Shown here piece by piece: positions 9,819 to 21,182 of a stretch of DNA of 64,000 nucleotides. The translations under genes were made by a program, and so were the position numbers. The DNA comes from Pyropia haitanensis (taxonomy: Eukaryota > Rhodophyta > Bangiophyceae > Bangiales > Bangiaceae), in contig SDUX01000007.1 in assembly GCA_008729055.1 (NCBI GenBank), forward strand, positions 6,121,009-6,185,008, given 5' to 3'. The notes under the pieces were generated by a model that saw only the letters and a list, made by a program, of their open reading frames with translations, did not search any database and was not told where the DNA came from. Position 1 is the stretch's first letter. The number at the start of each line of letters is the position of its first letter.

Positions 9819-12400
9819 GAGAGGCACAAGGCCCCGGTGGGGGCGGGTGCGCCTTGGTCAGGTGGTCGCCGCTATGGCAACGACGACGGGCGGCACCCCC
9901 AGCAGCGGCTGCCGACGACGGTGGTAGGCGCGGCGGGTCCAAGCTGGACAATGGCGGGGAGCGGTAGTCACGCCAGGTACCTTGGCAGTCGCGCCCCTCC
10001 CGCGACGGCACAGCCGCCACCACGGCGCCGGCTTGCTCGCAGCTGCCCCGCGTCGCCGGCAGGGCGCCGCAGCGGCACAGCGCAGCGCACAAGCGCGTCT
10101 GCAGCCTCCACGCGGCAGCGGGGCGGCTCGGTGTGCCGCATGGAGCGTGCGCGCCCCGGCGACCACCCGTCAGCCAGAGCTGGAAGGGCTCCACCCCGAC
10201 AGGCACACAATGGGGCCACCGTGCCTGTACGTCTCGTGATCGAATGGCCTGTGATCCCGCTGCCGGTAAGTGTACTTGAATTCCCGAAATTTACCAAACG
10301 TCCACGTGGCTTGGCCCCCCCTCCCGATCGTTCGCGTACTGGAATTCTCGACCGAGATCGCGTGACCGACTGAGCGGGGCTCGCCAAGCGCAGCGCGGCC
10401 CACTGGACCCGTTTACGTTTGACGGCGGGAACCGGCAGCGCCCCGACAGTTCCACCGCCGCCGCCCACAAGAGGCGCGCGGGCGGCCGTCGCACAGGTGC
10501 GGTGGGACCCCCCCCCGAGCCGCCGCCGCCGCGGCTCGTCTGCCCCCTCCCGCGAGCGCCGAGCGCGCCGACCAGGGGGAGCCCTGGGCGGTCGAGGAAG
10601 GGGGGTGTTTGGAGGTGAGCGCGGCCGCGCTTGTGGACCCCGGCACGCGCGCGGGACCGGCCGCCTGGTCGGCACCGCCGCCCGGCTGCCCCTCTGTCAA
10701 CCGCTGACTACGTGCGCGGCCGCATTGCTCTTCCACCGTGCGCGTTACACCTGCGCCGCCTCCCTCGAGAATTCGTCGGCGGGCGGCGCGTCATTGTCGG
10801 CGATCGTCACGTTGTCCCCGGGCATGCATCGCGCACCACTTTCGTTAGCGCGGCGGTGGGGCAAAATCGCCTAACGCGCACCCCCTTTGTTGGACCTTGT
10901 TGGGGTCGAGGGGTTACCGGACCGATGGGCGTCCGGTGGGCCCGGTTGCACCGGCGGAACCGCTCTACCATGTCACAAACGGTCAGCCGTGACAGCCTTC
11001 TGGGCCAATCACAGAGCTCGGATCCGTAGTGCAGCTCCAGGTTGAGGAGTTGAGACTTGCGGTACTCACGGGAAGGGCAATTCGTCCTCGGAAAAGTCAA
11101 TACAGGGCGGCCGCCAGCGCTGGCGCACAACTATTTCCTGGGACCTCTGGGCAACTGCGTTTGTGATGCCCACCGGCCGCCCCGTTTCTGTGCTCCCCGT
11201 CACGTGGCTCCTACATGGCGTCAAGAGCACGTTTTATTGTTTGTTGTATCTGTTGTTGGCGAGCCTCCTCACCGCCCCACCGTAGCGGCGCCCTTCCCGC
11301 TGACGGTGGGGAGGGGGAGAAGCCTGCTCGCCTCTCGCACTTCCCCACATCTCCACCCCCCGCCCACAAGAGCTTTACGTCGTCGCCACCCTCTTGGCAA
11401 CCCAAGCCCCCCACCCACATCAACGCACCCCCCATCTTGAGCCTCTCTCCCGTCATCGACCCCGCCTTCCATCCTAAATGCTTCTCTCTCTCTCCGAATC
11501 CCCTCACTTCTTGCCTCTGGATGCGTCCACCAACTCTAGGCAGCACAGCTTCACCAGCGCCCCCGTTCAGGCCTTGTCTTCTTGACCGATCCACGCACAA
11601 AAGACCCACACGCATGCAAAGAACGAACAGAAAAAGAAATACCAAAACACGCAGCAAAACACACGGCCTGAACACACTGTTAGACACCATGATGCCACTC
11701 ATGCAGTACGAGGCACAGATGCACAAACAGATACGCGCGTCCATTCCCTCCAGCTGCTCGAGACCCCGGCGAGTCATCAAGAACTCGCGCTGGCGCTTCA
11801 CATCTCCCATAACCTTGCCCAACGGTTGGGCAGACGTGGACCCGAGCACCTACAGCGATGCCGCCGATGATCGATGTCGACTCGAGCAAGTGGAAGGTCA
11901 TCGGGAGCCTCGCGGGGAGAGAGGCGAGGGGCGTGCGTGCAGGCGCGCGTCAGCGTGGGGGACCGTGCCAACTCGGTGTGAGACGGCGAGCGGAGGTTGG
12001 AAGCCAGTCTACGGCACGGCCTGCGACTCAAGCTCCAGGGCGCGCGGCGTCTCGATTCTGAGACGTTGGGATCGGACCTTCTCGAAGAAGAGTTTGGTGA
12101 TCGACTCCGAAGCCTTGGAAGGTAAGTCTGATCGATGCACTAATTTGTCACGTCTGCGACCTGCCTATTGGTTGATGAGCCCGAACCTCCCCCCCTCCCC
12201 TTACTTGGGGTGCATCCAAGTGTTCCATGAAGAGTGCTGACGCTGCAACGCCTTTCGTAATTTGCTGCCCGCGAGATTGTCACTCGGCAACCTCGCGGCA
12301 CGTCACGCGCGGCCGCGTGATCGTCGAAGTGCGGGGAGCTCCCGAACTCGCCCAGTCACAGGCCCACCACGTGGCGACGAGCCGTTTGTGAGTGGACATA
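9819..12400. other. Gene-poor intergenic DNA
   Basis: About 2.6 kb upstream of the RING-LON gene. From 9819 to 10650 it is GC-rich; from 11200 to 12260 it is less GC-rich. I found no ORF with a recognisable domain. A short near-repeat, GTACTTGAATTCCCGA / GTACTGGAATTCTCGA, occurs near 10270 and 10337. ORFs over 100 codons here lack codon bias and family resemblance. Confidence 0.5.
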
Positions 12401-12419
12401 GCGAGGCACAAGGGGCCCC

Positions 12420-13235
12420 CCGTACATGCCCCAGGCGGCTCGGGGTGTCCAGAGAGGAGACACTCGAGCTGTAACGCAGTCGCGTCTCGCGGATCCAAGT
12501 ATGTCTTGTGGGAGACTGTTGACTTGTACATGCGATGTGTGTATGTGTGTGGGCTGTGTAGGCCTTGCGTAGCGGATTCGGGCTTTAGTGACAGTGGCTG
12601 CAGCCGCGGGCCCGCGTGGCCCCTTATCCGCCATGTTCCTCGACGGCATCTCTCTCGCGCACCGCCATGACAGCGCTTGTCGGTGCTGTCTGTGCCGTCG
12701 CCCCCCTCGCTGCCGCTACCCCTGTGCTGCCGCTTCATGAGCGGTGTTGCGCCCGCCACGCTGGCCCGCCGTCGCTTTAGCGGCCGGCTTGCCCTTCGTA
12801 CGCAGCGGGCAAGAAAAGGTAGCGTGGGCTAGCGAAGCAACCGGGAAGCTGTGTGGGCACGGCAGCAACCCGCATTGCCAAATGGTCGTGGTGGCCGTGA
12901 CCAGGTCAGAGGTAGCCAAGTCCTATCTCCGCGCCTGAACTTAGGCACTTGGATTAAATTTTAAAATGTCTTGGGTAAGTTCTTTCTTTAACGGTCCAAT
13001 GAGAGCGTAGGACTGTTGGCCGTCACCCCGCGACACGCCAGTGACACGGGCGCCCTCACGAGTTTTAGTCGCGGGAGGGGTCTCGTCGCCAGGTCCGGGG
13101 TGAGAAACGAGCCCATCGCCAGAGGCAGTCGATGGCCTGCGCGTTAGGCCAAACTGGGCCAGTCCGGAAGCCATCGAAGGCCCATTCCGATGGGCCGGTA
13201 GCCATCGCGCGGCGCGTTGGGCTGCCGATGGAAAA
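12420..13235 (-). repeat. Dispersed repeat, copy A (inverted relative to copy B at 33060-33790)
   Basis: The reverse complement of this stretch aligns with 33060-33790 over most of its length. The best-preserved core (reverse complement of about 12550-12930) shares with 33290-33670 the words GACCTGGTCACGGCCACC, GGCGGGCCAGCG, CAACACCGCTCATGA, GGCGGTGCGCGAGAG, CCCGCGGCTGCAGCCAC and ACACACATACACA, in the same order. Flanking parts match more weakly, and a middle block differs between the copies, with an AT-rich insert at about 12940-13060 here. No transposase or reverse transcriptase ORF is present. It is a non-autonomous mobile element, a solo LTR or an old segmental duplicate; I cannot tell which. 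Confidence 0.8.
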
Positions 13236-14238
13236 CCGGGGGAAACGTGACGATGTCGGGGTTTTCCTGCGCATGTGTGCGGCTTCGACTGGGTGCCCCC
13301 CCCCGGACCTCACGCCCTGATCTTCTCGCGCTGCTCAGGGCCCCCTCTGCTACCAACCGATCAGCCACCACCCACTCCACGCAGGCAGATGCGTGACAGC
13401 CAAGAAGGAGGGGGCGGAAGGTGAGGGGGTGCGTAGATCCGCCTCCAAGCGCAGTACCGTCAGCCGTCGCGAGGGGCACCGGCGCCCTCCTCCTCCGCGT
13501 ACCCCGCCCTCTGCGGTTCGGCTCTTGACAGTGCGCACCCGTCGAGGTCGCCCCCTCGACGCACCCCCACCGCGTCGACGGCAGGCCGTTGTGCGCGGCC
13601 AGCGGGCCGTGACGCGCTGGCGTGTGGGTAGCGGGGAGGCACGGACGGGTGGTTTGGGGTGGGGGGCGGGGGGGTGGGGATCGGTCCACCCGCGACGCGT
13701 AGTGGCCGCCACTGTCCGCCAAAGTGGCGGTGCGGCGCGGGGCTGACGAGGGGCGCGTGATCATACGACATAGGCGATGGCAGGCTTTTAGGGGCAACCC
13801 CACGAGGTCCACAGAGGCGGCGTGCGGTGTATGCAGCCTCTACGTTGTGGTTCACCGCAGAGGAATCGCCGATACGACGCTCCAGTGGCCGCCCGCGGAG
13901 CGCCCGTAGTAGAGGCGGTGTCTACTGCGACGTCCACAGGCACGATGGCGTGGGCCCCCCAGCGCGCCCGTCTTGCGGACTGGGTCACCGGCGGGCCGGC
14001 CTGCTGGGCGGCAGCCGACACCCCCCGGGCTGCCGCCACCCGCCCGCGGGCAGTTGAAAAGGCCACGACCCCGGCCGCCACCGGACAGCAGCCACCCTCG
14101 ACCCACCACCATCGCCCCTCTCACCCACCACCCGCCTCATCCAAGCCCCGCACACGCACCCCACCCGTCTCTTCCCTCTCGCCACGCCCGCACCACAGCC
14201 TCCCACCCCCGCGGTTTCCGCACCCCCGTCTTGCGCCG
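13236..14238. other. Intergenic region and 5' leader of the Tyr/Gly-rich protein gene
   Basis: No supported gene. The last 150 bases before 14239 are strongly C-rich with CCACC words and probably are promoter-proximal leader. Confidence 0.45.
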
Positions 14239-14871
14239 ATGGGTCCGTCCAAGGTGGTCGCCGCGGTGGCGGCGGCGGCGCTGGCCACCCTTGTCGCCGT
14301 CACCGCCGTCGAGGCAGCGTCAACCGCCGCCGCCGCCGCCGCCCCTGTGGCGGTGGACGTTGGGGACGCGGCCGCCACCCTCACCGGTACGCCCGCGGCG
14401 CGCACGTTTGGTGACGACCATGACGACGACGGCTATGGCGGCTACTGCAAGTGGTTCAAGTTCTGCAACAAGTACTACGAGCGCTCGTACGAGCCGTGTG
14501 CGTTTGAGCACGGCGACCGCATGGCCGTCGCCGCCCGCCCCGCCGGCTACGGCGGCTACACGTATGGTGGCCACAAGGACCCCCGCCATGGCGGCGGCGG
14601 CGGCTACTACAAGTTTGTGGAGAAGCACGGCGGGCGGTACAAGTACTGGAACAAGCACCACGGGTACAAGTGGTTTGGCAAGCACCACGGGCACGGGGTG
14701 TGGTGGAAGGGCGGCCACGGCGGCGGGCACGGCTACCACGGCAAGGGGGCCTACTACTGCAAGGAGCGCCACGGCTACACCTACTGCCGCTTCCGCTGGG
14801 GCCACGGCTACACCAAGACCTACTACTGCGCCGTCCGCAAGTGCTTTTACAAGAAGAAGTGCTTCTTTTGA
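14239..14871 (+). CDS. Secreted Tyr/Gly/Lys/His-rich, eight-cysteine structural protein
   Basis: The 210-residue protein starts at an ATG followed by a clear signal peptide (SKVVAAVAAAALATLVAVTA, cleavage near residue 27). After a short Ala/Asp-rich propeptide-like stretch, the mature part from about residue 70 is dominated by Tyr, Gly, Lys and His, for example CKWFKFCNKYYERSYEPC, GGYYKFVEKHGGRYKYWNKH, HHGYKWFGKHHGHGVWWKGG and a C-terminus in KCFYKKKCFF. Eight Cys could form four disulfides. I recognise no named family. The composition resembles matrix or adhesive proteins whose Tyr can be oxidised and whose His/Lys can react with quinones. That matters because a secreted tyrosinase lies 11 kb away. 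The role as wall or cuticle protein is inference; secretion is well supported. Confidence 0.75.
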   Translation: MGPSKVVAAVAAAALATLVAVTAVEAASTAAAAAAPVAVDVGDAAATLTGTPAARTFGDDHDDDGYGGYCKWFKFCNKYYERSYEPCAFEHGDRMAVAARPAGYGGYTYGGHKDPRHGGGGGYYKFVEKHGGRYKYWNKHHGYKWFGKHHGHGVWWKGGHGGGHGYHGKGAYYCKERHGYTYCRFRWGHGYTKTYYCAVRKCFYKKKCFF

Positions 14872-16302
14872 GCGCCGCCGCCGGCGGGGTGGGAGGGGGG
14901 GGGGGGGCGGCTGGCGTCGGCGGCACCGCGCGTGACGCACGCGCCAGGTCGCGCTGGGGAGCTGCGCGTCTACTGGGGTGAGAAAGGGGGGGCGGTCGCC
15001 CGTCTCGCGGGCGGGGGGCGCGCCCGCACCCGTCGCGCCGCCGCCGCCGCGCCCCGACCCCGACGCGTGTCGGTGGGGCGCGTGGACGTGCCGCACGACT
15101 TGTCCTTGCGGCGACACCCCGCGAGGTCCAAGTATTCTCCATTTTTGCAACCGAGTGCCCCACAGTACCCGCGCCGGGGACCCCTGTGCTTTCGCTCCCA
15201 TCTTGACAGCAGACCCCAAACGCACGCGCCGCGTGTCTGAACCAGATCGGGTGCGAGCGCGCCCCCGCCTCTGGATTTCTGCCACCCCCCCCCCCTCTCC
15301 CACAGCGTTGGCTTTGGGCGCCGCCCCGCCGTGGCAAGGGCGCGTCCCCGCGCGAGGGCGGCGTCCCGCCGGCGTGTGGGTGTCAGGGCATCATTGCTGG
15401 TAGGCGTAAATGCACACGCCGGCGGGGGTGGCCAACGGCACACCTGTAAACGGTCCAGGGTGGCTGCTGCGTGCCGCGGCAACGTCCGCCACGCCGCCCC
15501 CCCCCCACCCCCCCCCCCTTCCACTGCACGCGTCGCGCGCGGCGGCAGCCGGCCTTTCAGTCCCAGACCGTCGCCGCCGACACCACGCCGCGGTTCCCCG
15601 TCGCAGCGGCTGGGGTGAGCGCGGCCCACTCCCCCCCCCCGCCGGGCCGTTGGGAGCGCGCGCACCCCCCCCAAACGCACGCCCGTCTAGCGGGGCGGGC
15701 GGCCATTCCTGGCGGCGCAACGCCGCAGGGACCGCGCGCCGCCCACGCGGCGGTTCGCTTCCGCCCCGCGCGCCGCTCCCATTTGTTGGGCACCCCGCTG
15801 GGCGGGGGGGGCGGGCGCCGCGGCGGGGGACCGTTTGGTGGGGACGGCTTGCGCCGGTCGCCGGTCGCCCAACGCGCGCGTCGGGTGCGCGTGTATCGGG
15901 GAGGGCGGAAGGGAGGGGGGGGGGCGCGCCGTCGCGTCCCGTTGGGGCCGTCGCGTCGGCACGCCCCGCCGCCCGCTCGCGCAGACGGGTCGCCGCCCGC
16001 ACCAGCAGCCGCCACCGGCCGCCGCCGCCACCGCGGCGCCCTCCCCACGCCGGCAGCGCCGCGGGCTTTGCCGATCCGAGCCGCCCCTCGACGGCCGCAG
16101 ACGGTGTGGATTGCGCGACCGCCCGCGGAGCGGCGGCCCGCGCGCGCGTCGACCGGTCGGGTGGTCGTCCCGCTGCACGCCCGCCTCGGCGTCGACGCGG
16201 CGTCGGTGGACGCCTTGGCGGGAGGCGGCCCCTTGGCGGCACCCCCCCCCCCCCCCTCCGTCTTCCCCCCTTGCCCCCGCGGTTGACGCGCGGTCGCCCA
16301 CC
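14872..16302. other. Intergenic, GC-rich low-complexity DNA
   Basis: It holds several C and G runs (around 14897, 15500, 16243) and no ORF with a recognisable domain. Long open frames here have Arg/Pro/Gly composition on both strands, which is expected of noncoding DNA with very high GC. Confidence 0.5.
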
Positions 16303-18205
16303 ATGGGCCGCGGTGGGGGGTGCCTGCGGCTTGCGACGGCGGCGGCGGTGGTCGCCGCCGTCGCGTCGACGGCGGTGGGCGTGATCAAGGACAAGGAGTG
16401 CAGACAAAACGCAACGGTACGCGCGGTGGGGAGGGGGGAGGGGGGTTTGGGCGCGCGGCGCAGCGCCGAGCGTGGGCGCGCACGGCCGCCCCGTGCGTGG
16501 ACCCGTGTGGACGGGCAGCAACTGACGAGCCTGGTGTCTGGGTGCTGTCGCGCTGCGCGTTCCGCGTCGGTGGTACGGTTTGTTCTGGAATGGTACGTCG
16601 CAGAACCCCAACGTGGGCGTCAACCTGGACTACAGCCAGAGCTGCATTCTCAATGAGGTCTTTACAAACATGACGGGGAGCTGGAAGGTACGTGCGGGCC
16701 AGAGACGAAGAGTGTCGTTCTGAGTGACTGCCAGATTAACTGCTCCGACGGCGGGAGTGCGTGTGGGCCCTGTTGTTGGTGGCTTGACGAGGCTGTGCTC
16801 TGACTTTCCGCTATCGGTTTGGTGTGTGTTCACTGGTGGCTGTTGGTTGCACCCTTGTGTGGTCGTTTCTTCCGGGACTACGCTCTGTCTCTGCTTCTTG
16901 TTCTGCTGGGATTGCTCTCCGTCCTTGTCTGGCAACTGTGCCGCCGCTGCAGTTCCAAGAGAGCCGGCTGGAGAACGTGACGTTTGTGAACTGCGTCTTT
17001 ACCAACGCGGACAAGGAGGCGTCGGGCTTTACGTCGGTTCAGATGACCAACGTGTCCTTTGCGGGCGGCCGCTTCCGCAACACCAATGGCCAGGCAACGA
17101 TGTTCAATAAGCTCGGTACGTTGGCGATGAGGGCGCGTGCCATGTGCTTGCATACCATGGAGCGGTGCGGAGGGGACGTCCGCGGCGAGGCTGGCGCTGA
17201 CAGTGCCCACATGGTGCTACGGTGTGTGCGCACCTCATCTTTTTCGCCGCGACGGTGGTGCAACCCCTCTGTTTCCCCGTGTTTCCGCCCTTGCTGGGAT
17301 CCGCACCCCTCCTAGCCATGAGGGACGTCCTCTTTCGCGACATTGTGTGGGAGGCCGGCACGCAAGTCGTCTTCCGTGCGTTTGCGATGAGCGGCGTCAT
17401 CTTTCGGCGCAACCGCTTCCTCGGCGGCCTCACCCTCACCGAGGGCGAGCTGTCGGGCCTCATCTTTCTCAACTGCACGTCTGGCCGCCCGTCTGGGGAG
17501 CTCCTCCCCTCTGTCGAAACGGTGCGGCTGTACAAGGTGACCGCCAACCGCACCCGCATCGCCGGGTGCGCGTTTGCGGGCCCCGTGCAGCTGGCCGCCG
17601 CGCGGGTGCGCGAGATGGACATCCGGGACAGCACCTTTGGCGCCGCGTTTACGTGCGAGGACGCGGCGGACCGGCGCAACCTGCTCGACGCGACGCGCCT
17701 GCAGGTGCTCAACGCCACGTTTGGGGGTCCCTTCAACTGCAGCGGCGCGCAGCTGCGGACGTCGGCGTTTGCGGGCGTCACGTTTGGCGGCGGCGCCACG
17801 TTTGCGGGCGCCGCCCTCGACGGCGTCACGCTCGTCGACGTGGCCGTGCCGTCGGCGGCGCCGCGCGGGGCGTGTACGGGCCTGTCGTTCCAGGACGCGA
17901 CGCTCAAGGGCGACGGCGCCCGCGTCGGCGCGATGCGCAACGTGACGGTCGGATGCGAGCTGTCCCTCCGCTCGGCGGTCGTCGACGGCGTCGCGTGGAC
18001 CAACGTGACCGCCGCGCGCACCGACACGGCGGGCGCGATCATCCGCCAAGAGTTTCTCGGTCCCGACTGCTGCACCGTCCTCTGCGGGCCGGGCCGGTGC
18101 AAGTGCGACGTCAAGGAGCGGACGGTGTGCCCGCGGGGCGGGCGGGACGTGCGCCTCGGCGCGCGCGCGTGCCTCCTCGGCACCTCCACGGTGGAGGTGG
18201 TGGCG

Positions 18206-18240
<35 letters not shown>

Positions 18241-18853
18241 TGACGGGGAAGGGAGCGCCGCCGCCGCCGCCGCCGCCGACGCCGCCGCGGCGACGACGCG
18301 GACGGTGGCGGTGCGGGACCTGGCGCACGGCATGGCCGTCCGCGACGGCGTCGACGGCCGCGCCGCGTCCGCGTCGCCCATCTACCTGTTTAGCCACCGC
18401 ACGGCCGACGCCGGGCCCGCCGGCGCGGACGTGGTCACCCTCACCACCGACGGCGGCCACCGCCTCGCCATCACGCCCGGCCACCTCGTCTACGCCGTCG
18501 CCCGTGGGGCGGCCGCCGCGTCGCCCCCGTCGCTGGTGCCCGCCGCGGCCGTGGCCGTCGGCGACGCGCTCCTCACCGCCAACGGCACGCGCGTCGCGGT
18601 CGTGGCGTCCCGCCTGTCGGTGGCGCCCGGCGCGGCCGGCCTGTACGCGCCGCACTCGGTGTCGGGCTCGCTGCTCGTCGACGGCCTGCGCGTGTCGTGT
18701 TACACGACGGCGGTGCGGCCGGCGGTGGCGGCGGCGGCGCTGGCGCCGGCGCGTGCCGCGTACGCGGTGTGGGGGGCGGGGGGGGTCCGCTGGCTGAGTG
18801 CCCTCGAGGGGGGGGGGGTCGCCGCCGCGCTCGACCGGTGGTGGCCGCTGTGA
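16303..18853 (+). CDS. Secreted pentapeptide-like solenoid fused to a Hedgehog-type (Hog/Hint) autoprocessing domain
   Basis: Four exons with GT-AG introns and matching phases: 16303-16416, 16604-16687, 16953-17115 and 17316-18853, giving 632 residues. Residues 1-26 are a signal peptide. From about 39 to 360 the chain is a right-handed solenoid of pentapeptide-like strands (ENVTFVNCVF, MTNVSFAGGRF, MSGVIFRRNRF, LSGLIFLNC). A Cys-rich linker follows (GPDCCTVLCGPGRCKC). Cys406 in ACLLGTSTVEV starts a Hint domain: VAVRDLAHGMAV, then LAITPGHLVYA with the T-x-x-H pair (Thr507, His510), ALLTANG, and GLYAPHSVSGSLLVDGLRVS ending in SCY (Cys582). These match animal Hedgehog C-terminal blocks, including the second Cys used in thioester exchange. 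The last 49 residues are a hydrophobic helix-rich tail where Hedgehog has its sterol-recognition region. By family, Cys406 should attack the preceding bond and release the N-terminal part. The lipid acceptor is unknown. Confidence 0.88.
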
Positions 18854-19202
18854 GGGCGCGCACGGGGGAGGAGGAGGTGGGGGTCAGGGGGGGGGGGGGG
18901 TGGAGGAGGGGGGAAGGGCGGGGGAAACAGGGGGGGGACGCCACCCGTCGGGCTGGTGCGGCTGCCCCCGCAGCCCGCACGGGGGCGGGCATAGGGGGCA
19001 CGGCACGCCCGAACGCGGCGGCCGCTATCGCGTACCGGCGCCATCGCCGCGAGCACATTAAACACGCAACTCATTCGGCCTCTCCACGCAGGCCAGTCCC
19101 TGCCGCGGCGAGCCCCACGCGCACGCCCCGCCGGCCGCCGCCGCGCCCCCCAGGGACAGTCCACGCGATTGCATCCGGCCACCCCCAGCACCCCGTCGGC
19201 GG
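18854..19202. other. Convergent intergenic region
   Basis: 349 bases between the stops of the Hog gene (+) and the ALDH gene (-), with G runs at about 18888-18900. Nothing else is seen. Confidence 0.5.
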
Positions 19203-21182
19203 CTAGTCGGCCTTCCCCCCCGCGGCCTTCCCCCCCCCCAGCCAGCGCAGCAGCGACGCCCAGCCGGCACGCAGCGCCTCCCACGCCACCCCCAGCGCCG
19301 CCCCCCGCCCCCCATACAGCGCGCGGAGCACCGCCCGCTTGACCCCATACGACGCCAGCGCCGCCGCCTCCGCCGCCGTCTGCCCCCTCCCCACCACCAC
19401 CGTCTGCGTGGTGGTGAGCTCGAGGAAGCCCTCGCGGCCGCCGACGCGGCCCAGCCCCGACGCGCCCACCCCCCCAAACGGCAGCACCGGCAGCGCCACC
19501 TGCAGCACCGTCTCGTTGGTCACCACCCCGCCACACCGGAGGCGGCGGCCAATCGCCGCCGCGCGCGCGGTGTCGCGGCACCACACGTACGCGCCGAGGC
19601 CAAACGGCGAGTCGTTGGCCGCCGCCACCGCCGCGTCCTCGTCGGCGACGGGGAAGACGGGGACGACGGGCCCAAACGTCTCGGCGGTCATGAGGTCGAG
19701 GCCGGCCGCCGCGGCGACCGACGGAAAGGAGAGGACGGTCGGCTCGTAGCAGCGGCCGTCGGGCGTGCGGCGGCCGCCGGTGTGGAGCGTCGCGCCCGCC
19801 GCGACGGCGGCCGCGACGGTGCGGTCAATGTGGTCGAGCTGGCCGGGGCCAATGGCGGGGCCGTAGGTGAAGGCGTCGGCGCCGGTGGGGGGGGGGGCGC
19901 CCGCGGCGGGCGGGGGGGCGTAGCCGGCCTTGACGTGCGTCTGCACGTACTGCACGAGTGCGCTGACAAAGGTGTCAAAGGCGGGCGCGAGGACGTAGCA
20001 GCGCTCAATGGCCACGCACATTTGACCTGCGGCCGAGGGGGAACAACAACAACAGGAGGTGAGGGGTGGCCAGCACAAACGGGGTTCACCAGGAGAAAAC
20101 AGTCAGGTGCACCAGCAAACACAGGGCGGTGCCCACAGCGCAAGGTCAGCGTCAACCCTATGGCGGGCACGTGGGGGCCACGGTCGACCGGCGCCGGTGG
20201 CGACACGACAAGCACCTCGCCGACTCTGTGCGGTCGTGCGAGACCGAGGACCCACCTGCCACGCAGCCACTGCCACACCGAGCGCGGTACGGCCGACGCC
20301 CCCCCCCCCCCCCCAGGACAGCACGACCGCAACCAAAGCCCCCCCCCCCCCTCCCCAACGGACCTCCATTGTAAAACACGCCGCGCGCAACGCCCGCGGC
20401 GGCGGCAGTCACCGCGGCCGGTTCCGTATCCACCACCACCGCCGGGTCCTTGCCGCCCAGCTCGAGCGTCACGCCCTTGCCGCGCGCGGCCATCGCCGCC
20501 GCCACCGCCCGGCCGACGCGCACACTCCCCACAAACACCACGTGGTCGACCTCGCCGGTGAGCGCGCGGCCGACCCCCCCCGCCCCGTGGACGACGCGGA
20601 TGACCCGCGCGAGCCCCCCCCCCCCCAACCCGCCAGCGCCGCCTCGATCGCGACGCCCACCCCCACCACCGCCTCGGACACCTTGAGCACCACCCCGTTC
20701 CCCGCGGCGGCCGCGGCCAGCGCGTGCGACAGCGACAGGATGAGCGGAAAGTTGTACGGCCCGAGGACGGCGACCACCCCCAGCGGCACCCGCCGCACCG
20801 TCGCGCGGCGGCCCGGCGCGAGCGCGTCGGTGCGCACGTCGTCGGCGAGCCACGCCGCCGCGTGCGCGGCGGCGTGCCGCCCCGCCGCGGCGGTGATCAA
20901 CACCTCGTCCAGCGCCGCGCCCGGTGGCTTGCCCGTCGCGGCGGCAACGGCGGCGGCGAGGCCGTCGGCGTGGACGACGAGGTCGTCCAGGAAGGCGCCA
21001 ATGGCGGCGGCACGGGCGGTGGGGGGGGTGGCCGCCCAGCCGGTGGCGGCGCCGCGAACGTCCGCGACAAGGGCGGGGATGCCGTCGGGGGGGGTGGCCG
21101 CGCGGGAGGCGTACGTGACGCCAGTGGCGGGGTTGGTACACGGCAGCAGCTCGGGCTCGGCGGCGGCGGCGGCGGCGGCCAT
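19203..21182 (-). CDS. Aldehyde dehydrogenase, ALDH3-like, two exons, frame change at a 13-C run
   Basis: Exon 1 is 21182-20364 and exon 2 is 20026-19203. The intron (20363-20027) is GT-AG and splits the codon that completes YNGGQMCVAIERC, so splicing rebuilds the catalytic-Cys motif (Cys codon at 20018-20016). Exon 1 has VLGPYNFPLILSL, then VDHVVFVGSVRVGRAVA (NAD-binding) and ELGGKDPAVV with the general-base Glu. Exon 2 has ETFGPVVPVFPV, NDSPFGLGAYVW and PFGGVGASGLGRVGG. The C-terminus is a hydrophobic helix plus a Lys-rich end, as in membrane-bound fatty-aldehyde ALDH3 proteins. In exon 1 the frame must change at C run 20614-20626 on the + strand: before it one frame is ALDH-like, after it another. 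It oxidises aldehydes to acids with NAD(P); medium- or long-chain fatty aldehydes are a guess. Confidence 0.93.

Noticed and set aside
11215..12240. 341-codon open frame on the + strand.
   Set aside because: It lacks an ATG-initiated region with codon bias and no motif is recognised; it looks like random open frame in mixed-GC DNA.
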